Source: JAFGHJ01 sp964525555 (GTDB taxonomy: Bacteria; Hydrothermota; UBA3072). From it: a DNA stretch of 64,000 nt. The notes under the pieces are model-generated. The model had not been told where the DNA came from. It did no database searches and saw nothing but the letters and a program-made list of their open reading frames with translations. Shown here piece after piece: positions 8,624 to 15,619 of this stretch. The position numbers and the translations under genes were made by a program. Positions within the stretch are counted from its first letter, which is position 1. The number at the start of each line of letters is the position of its first letter. The stretch is taken from assembly GCA_964525555.1 (NCBI GenBank), contig CAZGHN010000002.1:124001-188000 (forward strand). The letters run 5' to 3'.

Positions 8624-9210
8624 TTGTATTTTTTTTACTGCTTTTATCTATTAATGCCAGCACAATAGATATAAAAGATACAAAGAAATATTTACCCAAA
8701 GAAAGAAGAAATATTGCAATTAAGTTAATTGGGGAAAGAAAATACGAAGAAGCTTTATCCTATGCACAGGATAAAGATCTCTCGGGATGCATCAAAATTT
8801 TGAGAGGCAATTTAATTGAGGGTATGGAAGATATAGAGGAATCTGCAGCAAAAGGGAATATCTTCTCCTGTAATTTGTTTGTGCTTTATAAGCTGGAAGT
8901 AGAGCAAGAGGAAATAAGTGCCTATGTTAGAAGAGAATTTAAAATAGCGGATAGTGCTTATTCTTTTGAATCCCCCTATCTAAAATATTTAGTGGCGGAT
9001 CCTGAGATTCTCTATATCCAAAATTACTCTTCAGATTCTTTAATACGCCCTTATATAATTTTTAAACTGGGGATGCTTGAAGTTGAAAGAAAACCGGAGA
9101 GAGCAAGAAAATATCTAGGAGAATTAATAGAAAAGTATCCGGTTTCTGTTCCTGCTATCGTCGCAAGAAATATATTAAGGGCAATAGGAGATAAAATTGA
9201 AAAGAGATAA
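8620..9210 (+). CDS. Small exported helical (TPR-like) protein
   Basis: 196 aa. The N-terminus is a short signal peptide (MIVFFLLLLSINAS, no lipobox Cys). The rest is helical and charged; the C-terminal half (VERKPERARKYLGELIEKYP...) looks like one degenerate tetratricopeptide hairpin as in periplasmic YbgF-like proteins. No catalytic motif is seen. It overlaps the DUF4175-like gene by 4 bases, so the two are translationally coupled and probably act together at the envelope. Family assignment is weak. Confidence 0.6.
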   Translation: MIVFFLLLLSINASTIDIKDTKKYLPKERRNIAIKLIGERKYEEALSYAQDKDLSGCIKILRGNLIEGMEDIEESAAKGNIFSCNLFVLYKLEVEQEEISAYVRREFKIADSAYSFESPYLKYLVADPEILYIQNYSSDSLIRPYIIFKLGMLEVERKPERARKYLGELIEKYPVSVPAIVARNILRAIGDKIEKR

Positions 9211-9215
9211 AAAAA

Positions 9216-9248
9216 GAAGGTGACATAAAATAAATTCATGCCACCTTC
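9216..9248. terminator. Bidirectional terminator between convergent genes
   Basis: An 11-bp stem with one mismatch (GAAGGTGACAT / ATGCCACCTTC), flanked by A and T runs, lies between the stop at 9210 and the convergent stop at 9276. Confidence 0.65.
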
Positions 9249-9275
9249 GTCATCACCTGTTTCCGAGAAATTTGA

Positions 9276-10445
9276 TTATTTCTTTTTCCCTTTTTTCTTT
9301 TTAGGTTTAGCTTTAGCTTTTTTCTCCTTTTTTTCTTCCTTCTCCTCCTCAAATTCTTCTCCAAATAATTCCTCTTTCTCTTCCAGAAGGTTTTTATTAT
9401 CTTTTATTTTAACAAGTATTGTATAGATTAGTGTTTGACCCGAACCTTGAACAGATAATCCGTAACCAAGAACTATGAAGAGGATTAGATAGAAAGTAAC
9501 GCCCAGAAGAAAACTTCCTATTAGCGTTCCTTTCGCTACTCCTTCACTTAAGAACGCTCCCTGGGAGAAAATGAGGGAAGGGACCCAACGTGCAGCCACC
9601 AGGGGAAAGTAATTAGGCATATATACATACCATTTAGCGTTCTTCCACATGATTGGCCACTGATCTCCTGCCCACATGCCTATAACTGTGTTAGTCAGCC
9701 CCAGAGTAGTTTTAACAAGTTGAGCGAAAACAAAGACACAAATAAATGTAACTATGAACAGGATGACTTCCCAAAGAATAAATCTCCAGGTCTGGTCGTT
9801 AATAAGCGAAAAAGCTTCGAATACCGTATCGAATGTATCACTGTCCGTTGTGGATACTATCCCCGGAGCCGCAAGAAGTACGACGCAAGCAACTATTGAA
9901 AAATAAACGATAAAGAAGGCACCCGCTATCATAGGAAGTGAAAGCAACCCCATCAGAATAGGTCCGACAAAACCAATTCTAACTAGTAATCCCATTACAA
10001 GACCCACAAGTAGTAAAATAGCTATAACAATAGCCAAAAATAACGGCGAGCCAAACGCTCCTTTCCAGTTTTTTCTGGCAAATGCCCAGGCTTCTCGTCC
10101 TTCGTAAAATTCATCTCCTTTGAGTTGTTCAAAAGTAATCTTGGATATAGCAGTGAGAGTCACAAGATAAAAGAATAACGCGAACAAACATGCTATTATG
10201 TAAATAACTATACCCCAAATATTAAGATTACCCTGAACAAAGGGTGCAGGAATAAATCTGTACGCTTGCCAGATTTCTTTTATTGTAGCTATTTTCGGGT
10301 CTGAAACCCAAAGAGCAGCGTAAGAAAAAATACTATAAACCAATAATCCTTGAAATAATCCCTTTACACCCACCCCTATTTTTCTGGGAGAAACGCCTAA
10401 ACGGCCTGCTCGGAATACATCACCCCACCTATATTGAAGTTCCAT
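9276..10445 (-). CDS. Multi-pass membrane protein with Lys-rich tail
   Basis: 389 aa from ATG at 10445, which has a GGAGGG site; a longer frame begins at 10493 but that ATG lies in the -35 box of the promoter at 10466-10493. There are about seven hydrophobic segments (first near residues 30-50, last near 325-350) with Gly/Ala/Ile-rich helices. The C-terminal 35 residues are acidic, then strongly basic (KEKKAKAKPKKKKGKKK), probably a cytoplasmic nucleic-acid- or phospholipid-facing tail. It resembles glycerophosphoryl-membrane or DUF975-like multi-pass proteins only in general character, so I assign no family. It is monocistronic with its own promoter. Confidence 0.75.
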   Translation of the reverse strand: MELQYRWGDVFRAGRLGVSPRKIGVGVKGLFQGLLVYSIFSYAALWVSDPKIATIKEIWQAYRFIPAPFVQGNLNIWGIVIYIIACLFALFFYLVTLTAISKITFEQLKGDEFYEGREAWAFARKNWKGAFGSPLFLAIVIAILLLVGLVMGLLVRIGFVGPILMGLLSLPMIAGAFFIVYFSIVACVVLLAAPGIVSTTDSDTFDTVFEAFSLINDQTWRFILWEVILFIVTFICVFVFAQLVKTTLGLTNTVIGMWAGDQWPIMWKNAKWYVYMPNYFPLVAARWVPSLIFSQGAFLSEGVAKGTLIGSFLLGVTFYLILFIVLGYGLSVQGSGQTLIYTILVKIKDNKNLLEEKEELFGEEFEEEKEEKKEKKAKAKPKKKKGKKK

Positions 10446-10465
10446 TTTCCCTCCTTTTAAAAAAA

Positions 10466-10493
10466 ATGATACGGGTATTTTTTTAAATGTCAA
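10466..10493 (-). promoter_or_regulatory. Sigma-70 promoter for the Lys-tailed membrane protein
   Basis: Minus-strand TTGACA, 16-bp spacer, TATCAT. It decides the start of the downstream gene: the alternative ATG at 10493 lies inside the -35 hexamer, so translation must begin at 10445. Confidence 0.7.
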
Positions 10494-10765
10494 GGGTGAT
10501 TTTTTTTGAGATTTTTTTCAAAATAAAAATAGATGAAAATAAATACGCAATTATTTCTTTATTTCCAAGGGTTTTCTGAGAAAACTTAGATGAAGAGATT
10601 TTTAAAAGAAGTTGCTTATTAGCTTTTCGGAGAATTTTTCGGAAAAACCACCAAAATTTCATCGCATACTATTATTTTCAGGAAAAAAGGGCAAATTTGC
10701 CAATGAGAACTCAAAATTTCAATAGGGCGGATGAGGATAAGTCGTAAACTGAATCAGTAAAGTCC
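10494..10765. other. 272-bp gap without a gene
   Basis: AT-rich with no open frame of note. It contains one perfect 12-bp palindrome GGCAAATTTGCC at 10690-10701 and a repeated TTTTCGGAGAATTTTTCGG phrase near 10624-10643. No promoter or RNA is recognised. Confidence 0.4.
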
Positions 10766-11923
10766 TTACTTTTTCCTCATTTCTTCCTTTAGAAGTTCGC
10801 TGGCTATGACAAGCTTTTGTATTTCGCTGGTTCCTTCGTATATTTGTGTAATTTTTGCATCACGCATCATCTTTTCAACAGGATAATCCTTCATGTATCC
10901 GTAGCCGCCCAATACCTGTACTGCTTCGATGGTCACGTTCATTGCAACGTCGGAAGCGAATAATTTTGCCATTGCGGACTCTTTGGAGAATTTTTTCGCA
11001 CCGGCGTCAATGTATCTAGCAACCTGGTAAATCAGAGCCCGAGCAGCTTCTACTTTTGTAGCCATTTCCGCGAGTTTGATTTGAATAGCCTGAAATTCGC
11101 CGATTTTCTTACCGAATTGTTTTCTTGTATTTGCGTAAGAAACTGCTTCTCTTAAGGCTCCTTCGGCGATTCCTAAAGCTTGAGAGCCGACTCCCACACG
11201 GGATTGATCGAAAGTTTTCATTGCTATCAGAAAACCCGAACCTTCTCTGCCGAGTAGATTTTCTTTTGGAACTTTACAATCGGTGAAAACAAGTTCTCTT
11301 GTTGCGGCTGCCCTTATTCCTACTTTGTCTTCTTCTTTCCCAAAAGAGAATCCTTTGGTGTCTTTCTCGACGATAATTGCGGAAAGCCCGCGTATTCCTT
11401 TTTCAGGTGCAGTAGCCGCTATTACTACATAAATATCGGCTTCGCCTGCATTTGAAATAAATATTTTATTTCCGTTGAATATATAATTATCTCCGTCCTT
11501 TACTGCTTTCAGCTGAACATTTCCTGCATCAGAACCTGCTTCGGGTTCTGTTAGGGCAAAAGCAGCCCATTTTTCTCCGGACCCAATAGGAGGAAGGTAT
11601 TTCTTTTTCTGCTCTTCGCTGCCGAAGAGAATTATTGGTATTGCTCCAAGCCCGTTCGCTGCATAAGCGGTGGCTGTTCCGCCGTCTACTATAGAGATTT
11701 CTTCTGTTGCAAGACACATGCCAAACATTCCCATACCTAATCCCTCGTACTCTTCAGGGATAAAAACTCTTATTAAATCGGATCTTCCTATTTCCTTACG
11801 GACTTCGGGAGAGAGCTGACTCTCTTTGTCCATTTCTTCTCTTAGAGGTTTTATTTTCTCTTCTGCGACGGTCCTCGCCACTTCTTTTATCATTTGTTCT
11901 TCTTCTGTAAGTTTATAATCCAT
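10766..11923 (-). CDS. Acyl-CoA dehydrogenase (short-chain/butyryl-CoA type)
   Basis: 385 aa, full family length. The FAD-dependent enzyme oxidises acyl-CoA to 2-enoyl-CoA, passing electrons to an electron-transfer flavoprotein. Both signatures are present: ALTEPEAGSDAGN (about residues 122-134) and the C-terminal QVLGGYGYMKDYPVEKMMRD block followed by IYEGTSEIQ, whose Glu aligns with the catalytic base of short-chain members. The ATG is preceded by AAGGAGG. No etfAB or other beta-oxidation gene is adjacent, so the substrate (butyryl-CoA or similar) is inferred. It appears monocistronic. Confidence 0.95.
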   Translation of the reverse strand: MDYKLTEEEQMIKEVARTVAEEKIKPLREEMDKESQLSPEVRKEIGRSDLIRVFIPEEYEGLGMGMFGMCLATEEISIVDGGTATAYAANGLGAIPIILFGSEEQKKKYLPPIGSGEKWAAFALTEPEAGSDAGNVQLKAVKDGDNYIFNGNKIFISNAGEADIYVVIAATAPEKGIRGLSAIIVEKDTKGFSFGKEEDKVGIRAAATRELVFTDCKVPKENLLGREGSGFLIAMKTFDQSRVGVGSQALGIAEGALREAVSYANTRKQFGKKIGEFQAIQIKLAEMATKVEAARALIYQVARYIDAGAKKFSKESAMAKLFASDVAMNVTIEAVQVLGGYGYMKDYPVEKMMRDAKITQIYEGTSEIQKLVIASELLKEEMRKK

Positions 11924-12138
11924 GTTTCCTCCTTAAATTTATTATTTGCTTTCTTTGCCTTATAAAGCCTGCGAGAAAAATTATAGAATATTTATGCTAT
12001 TTTAGTATCGTTTTCTAAAAATTCAAGGTTAAAATAATAAAGTGTTCGAACAATTGTTTTCTATGCTTGAATTTAATTTTTAGATTCTGTTTTTGAAGCC
12101 GGAAGGCTTTGTAATCCTTACGTTTTATTGTTGATTTT

Positions 12139-12570
12139 TTATTTTAATGCCTTTTTTAAGGCTTCCGCAAGAGAGCTTTCGAACATGTTGTATGACCAGG
12201 TCGCACCCGATATTGCATCCAGGCTGTCTATTTTTTGGTTTTTAAGAAGAATGTCTTGATAAATATTTATTGCTTTCAATTCTTTCCTGCATTTCTCTAT
12301 GTATTCGGGATAGTCTTTAAATATCGCTTCATATTTTTCATCGAAGAAGACTTTGTTATGCAAATCTATAATGTTGAAATCGACTTTAGTGATTTTTCCT
12401 TGCGAGATAGTAATTTTCGTAACGCCGTAGAGATACTCTCTATCATAAATCGACTTCGAAATACCGGCAAAATCACCATCTTTATATTTGTTTATGTTTT
12501 TAACGACGCAGGATGTTACTAATATAAAAACAATGATTAATAAAAAGGATATTTTAGAACTTTTTTGCAT
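12139..12570 (-). CDS. FMN-binding (flavinylated) lipoprotein
   Basis: 143 aa. The signal peptide ends in a lipobox (LVTSC, Cys21). The rest matches an FMN_bind domain: GVTKITISQGKITKVDF, then the C-terminal SLDAISGATWSYNMF, where the Thr in SGAT is the residue that ApbE flavin transferases modify with FMN in this family. It should therefore be an extracytoplasmic one-electron flavoprotein anchored in a membrane. The gene is 86 bases downstream of the homocysteine methyltransferase gene, with its own GAGGAGG site. No apbE or Rnf/Nqr partner is seen in the window, so the electron partner is unknown. Confidence 0.85.
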   Translation of the reverse strand: MQKSSKISFLLIIVFILVTSCVVKNINKYKDGDFAGISKSIYDREYLYGVTKITISQGKITKVDFNIIDLHNKVFFDEKYEAIFKDYPEYIEKCRKELKAINIYQDILLKNQKIDSLDAISGATWSYNMFESSLAEALKKALK

Positions 12571-12656
12571 AATTTATGCCTCCTCTTTTTTATTTTCAGT
12601 ATGGCGACCCTTTTTAGAGGTTTAAGCTGTATATGGTTTTTTACAATTAAAAAATT

Positions 12657-13538
12657 TTACTGCTCAAGCTCTTCTGAAATCAAACTCGATAGGATTTTGA
12701 TGTACTCGGGAGTTGTTCCGCAGCAACCCCCTATGATTTTTGCTCCGGCTTTATAACATTCCAGAGTTTCCTTTGAGTATGCATCTTTATCCATATAAAA
12801 AACCTTTTCGCCTTCTAATTTAGGTTTGCCTGCGTTTGGCTGGGCAATTATAGGAAGAGCAGTCGATTTCTTCATAACAGAAACAATTTCCGCCATTTCC
12901 AGAGGCCCGATATCGCCGCAATTTGCACCCACAGCATCAGCCCCTTCTTCGGTTAATCGGACAGCGCATTCTTCCGCCGAATTCCCCATCATCGTTCTTC
13001 CTCCGTTTTTTACCGTCTGAAAAGACATAGAAGCAATGACCGGAACCTCGGAAACTTGCTTGCAGGCACGAACTGCGCAAAGCGCTTCTCGGAGGTCGAA
13101 CATCGTTTCGATTATAAAACCGTCGACTCCGCAGTCTAAAAGGATAGAAACCTGTTCTTTAAAAGTATTAAATAAATCTTCTTCTTTTGAGGTTCCGTAT
13201 GGTTCGAGCATTTGCGCGGTGGAACCGATATCTCCAAGAACATACCTGTCTTCTCCGGCTGCATTTCTTGCCAACTTTACACCGGAGCTATTAACTTCAC
13301 CGACATCTATTTTTAGATTATGTGTTTCGATATAAAGACGATTCATAGAAAAGGTATTGGTTATTACGGCATTACTTCCGGCATTAAAGTAATCTCGATG
13401 AATTGCTTCTACTATCTCAGGGTGTGTCAAATTACTGGCACATTTATCGAATGATCCGCGTCTTTCCAATTCGGTCCCCATAGCACCGTCTAATATAATA
13501 AATTTTTTACTTTTAAGAAATTCTTTAAAATCTACGAT
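12657..13538 (-). CDS. Homocysteine S-methyltransferase-domain protein (MetH N-terminal type), non-canonical start
   Basis: A (beta/alpha)8 homocysteine-binding domain as in MetH residues 1-350. Zinc ligands are visible as Cys in VGANCGDIGP and the Cys pair in IIGGCCGTTPEYI. The first ATG (13481) would give 274 aa but drops the conserved FIILDGA segment that precedes MGTELERRG; that segment is encoded in frame upstream, back to a stop at 13557-13559. No ATG, GTG or TTG lies in that extension, so a start near 13538 (ATC) is proposed. There is a purine-rich GAGAGAGG just ahead and a promoter at 13559-13587. It is probably one module of a split methionine synthase; other modules are not in the window. 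Confidence 0.8.
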   Translation of the reverse strand: MVDFKEFLKSKKFIILDGAMGTELERRGSFDKCASNLTHPEIVEAIHRDYFNAGSNAVITNTFSMNRLYIETHNLKIDVGEVNSSGVKLARNAAGEDRYVLGDIGSTAQMLEPYGTSKEEDLFNTFKEQVSILLDCGVDGFIIETMFDLREALCAVRACKQVSEVPVIASMSFQTVKNGGRTMMGNSAEECAVRLTEEGADAVGANCGDIGPLEMAEIVSVMKKSTALPIIAQPNAGKPKLEGEKVFYMDKDAYSKETLECYKAGAKIIGGCCGTTPEYIKILSSLISEELEQ

Positions 13539-13558
13539 TACCTCTCTCTTTGAACTTT

Positions 13559-13587
13559 AGAATATATCTTTTAATTATATATGTCAA
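13559..13587 (-). promoter_or_regulatory. Sigma-70 promoter for homocysteine methyltransferase module
   Basis: Minus-strand TTGACA, 17-bp spacer, TATTCT. The predicted transcription start (about 13552) leaves only a very short leader before the coding extension. Confidence 0.7.
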
Positions 13588-13603
13588 GTATAAAAACTCA
13601 AGG

Positions 13604-13631
13604 TTGACATTAAAATTCGATAAATTATATT
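13604..13631 (+). promoter_or_regulatory. Sigma-70 promoter for LPP20-like lipoprotein
   Basis: TTGACA, 16-bp spacer, TATATT, divergent from the promoter at 13559-13587. Confidence 0.65.
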
Positions 13632-13666
13632 TAATTAATTAAAAACCGAGTAATTCAGGAGGTATT

Positions 13667-14161
13667 ATGAAAAAGATACTTTTTTTACTGTCTGTCGTTC
13701 TATTTATTAAATGTGCAACTCCCGGAGATATAAATATGCTGACAGCAGAAGCGAGCGGGAGGTCGCGTGATTCTCAATTGGCAGTCGATAAAGCAAAAAT
13801 TGATGCGAGAGTCGAAATGACACAGCAGCTCAATGCTTACGTTCAGGCGTTAATAAAGAAATTCGATGAAGAAGTGGGGATAACTGAGGATTCGGAGCTT
13901 TTAGGGTTGTATTCTAAGACGAGTAAAATAGTAGTTGACCAGGCTTTGGTGGGTTCTCATGTTACGAAAAAAGACGTAAAAAAGAAAGGCAACATCTACG
14001 AGGCTACTATTGTAATGGAAGCTCCTCTCGGTCAGGCAAGGAAAAGATTGCTCGAACAAATAAAAGCCAGTGATGCTCTTTATGGAAGATTTGAGAATGC
14101 CGAATCTTTTAAAGAGCTCGAGGAAGAAATCGAGAAGGAAACAGAAAAAGACGCAGATTAA
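13667..14161 (+). CDS. LPP20-like lipoprotein
   Basis: 164 aa with an AGGAGG site. The signal peptide ends in a lipobox-like FIKC (Cys16). The body (ASGRSRDSQLAVDKAKIDARVEMTQQL...) resembles the LPP20 domain, in which an alanine-rich helix leads into a small beta-alpha fold; a basic/acidic tail (EELEEEIEKETEKDAD) closes the protein. Family members are outer-membrane or surface lipoproteins of unknown role. It stands alone, divergent from the methyltransferase gene, with its own promoter. Confidence 0.75.
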   Translation: MKKILFLLSVVLFIKCATPGDINMLTAEASGRSRDSQLAVDKAKIDARVEMTQQLNAYVQALIKKFDEEVGITEDSELLGLYSKTSKIVVDQALVGSHVTKKDVKKKGNIYEATIVMEAPLGQARKRLLEQIKASDALYGRFENAESFKELEEEIEKETEKDAD

Positions 14162-14206
14162 TGCAAATTTTAGTATCTGTTATCCCGATCTAAAATCTTA
14201 CTTAAC

Positions 14207-15520
14207 TCAACGAATTAAAATTAACTTTTCAAAGGCTACAATTCCGCCTGCTTCTACCTTTATAAAATAAATACCGTTACTAAGGTTTTTATCAAGTGTA
14301 ATTATATGCTCTCCACTTGAAATATTCCCTTCGGAGTGAGATAGAACCTCTCTACCTGATATGTTATACATATGGATTTTGAAATTGGAGTTTTCGGTTA
14401 GGTTAAATTTAATAGAGATCTCGTCGGTTAAACAAATAGTGTTGCTTAGAGAAATAGAGTTTTTTTCTATGCTAATATCGTCTGTTTTACCACGATTGTC
14501 CGGCGGTAGGGTATCAGTACTTATCAATTTGTAACATTCATCTGTCGGCTTCCGACTCCAGTAGTTCGAAGTGTCTCCCATGAAACAGTATACAAATCCC
14601 GAAGAATCAGGGCCTTCCCTTCTTTTAGCAAAGTCCCCTCTTGATATGAAAGGTATAGGATAGTCCGGTAAAGACGCCCAGGTTTGATTTAGTATATCGT
14701 ATTCCCAGACCTCATTTGTTCCGTCGTTAAATTGTCCGCCTATCATATATGCTTTAGTATCTTTAATTGCGAGCATATTATTTGCATTATCATACATCGG
14801 AAGAGAGCCTCCCCACGACCAGCTTATAATGGAAGGGTCGGCGGGATTTATTACACCGATTAGTATATTGGTGTAACGTAATGAACCATCGGCACCACCT
14901 ATAATAAAAATAGAATCACCTTTTATATCTGTTCCTCCGCCGTGCAATCCTCTCGGAAGTGGGGTTGCCGGGTGCCAGGAATCGGTTTCAGGATCATAAT
15001 AATGAACTTCAGTCCTTGCGGTATGGCTTACATCGTAACCACCCATAAGGTAAATCAGTGAATCTCTCCAGGTTATAACACTCGGACGTGACACTGCGAG
15101 AGGAGCAGGAGCTTTCGTGTACCAGCAATCCTTTTTTATGTTGTAGACTTCATGTGTGTTGATATGTCTTCCGTTGTCATCTTTACCGCACAAAACATGG
15201 ATGAACCCCCTATTTTCTTCGCATCTATCTTTACTACTCAAAGTACGTACAAGACTGCTTCTGTATGCAGCGCGGTGCCGCGCTCTTTTTGTGGGCATGG
15301 GTTGTTTTGTTTTCCATGTATTTGTTTCAGGGTCAAAAGCAAGACAAACATCCATGTTGGTATAATGACCGGTTGAATCACCGCCTATTATGAAAAACAG
15401 GTCATTGTTTGGATCGTAAACAACTGCATGATCATGATTTCTGATACCAGGGGATGGTAGACTCTGCCACTCGTAAGCTGCTATTGTATTAGCTATTAAT
15501 AAAAATAGTAGATAAACCAT
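14207..15520 (-). CDS. Secreted Kelch beta-propeller protein with type-A C-terminal sorting domain (copy 1)
   Basis: 437 aa. Signal peptide residues 1-15. Residues about 17-330 hold about six Kelch repeats (blade pattern DIKGDSIFIIGGADG, DSLIYLMGGYD, with WxxxxP spacers), and residues about 355-437 form a C-terminal domain ending NGIYFIKVEAGGIVAFEKLILIR, the type-A tail recognised by type IX secretion systems. A 16-residue in-frame insertion (SLVRTLSSKDRCEENR region near residue 106) is absent from the two paralogues. Kelch propellers bind proteins or sugars or act as enzymes; substrate unknown. The promoter is at 15562-15590. It is one of three tandem paralogues and has an AAGGAGG site. Confidence 0.88.
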   Translation of the reverse strand: MVYLLFLLIANTIAAYEWQSLPSPGIRNHDHAVVYDPNNDLFFIIGGDSTGHYTNMDVCLAFDPETNTWKTKQPMPTKRARHRAAYRSSLVRTLSSKDRCEENRGFIHVLCGKDDNGRHINTHEVYNIKKDCWYTKAPAPLAVSRPSVITWRDSLIYLMGGYDVSHTARTEVHYYDPETDSWHPATPLPRGLHGGGTDIKGDSIFIIGGADGSLRYTNILIGVINPADPSIISWSWGGSLPMYDNANNMLAIKDTKAYMIGGQFNDGTNEVWEYDILNQTWASLPDYPIPFISRGDFAKRREGPDSSGFVYCFMGDTSNYWSRKPTDECYKLISTDTLPPDNRGKTDDISIEKNSISLSNTICLTDEISIKFNLTENSNFKIHMYNISGREVLSHSEGNISSGEHIITLDKNLSNGIYFIKVEAGGIVAFEKLILIR

Positions 15521-15561
15521 TTTCGCCTCCTTACTAAATTAAGAAAAAAATAATATATATA

Positions 15562-15590
15562 ATTATAAGCATTATTTTCATGTAAGTCAA
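15562..15590 (-). promoter_or_regulatory. Promoter of Kelch copy 1
   Basis: Minus-strand TTGACT, 17-bp spacer, perfect TATAAT. The spacer and flanks nearly match those of the copy-2 promoter. Confidence 0.75.
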
Positions 15591-15619
15591 TGTATTTTAT
15601 CATATTTTGGATGTTCTCC

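Noticed and set aside
10446..10493. ATG at 10493 as start of the Lys-tailed membrane protein
   Set aside because: That codon lies in the -35 hexamer of its own promoter, and the ATG at 10445 has a good ribosome site.
13036..13335. Plus-strand frame inside the homocysteine methyltransferase gene
   Set aside because: It is antisense to conserved residues of that gene and has no ribosome site or family match.
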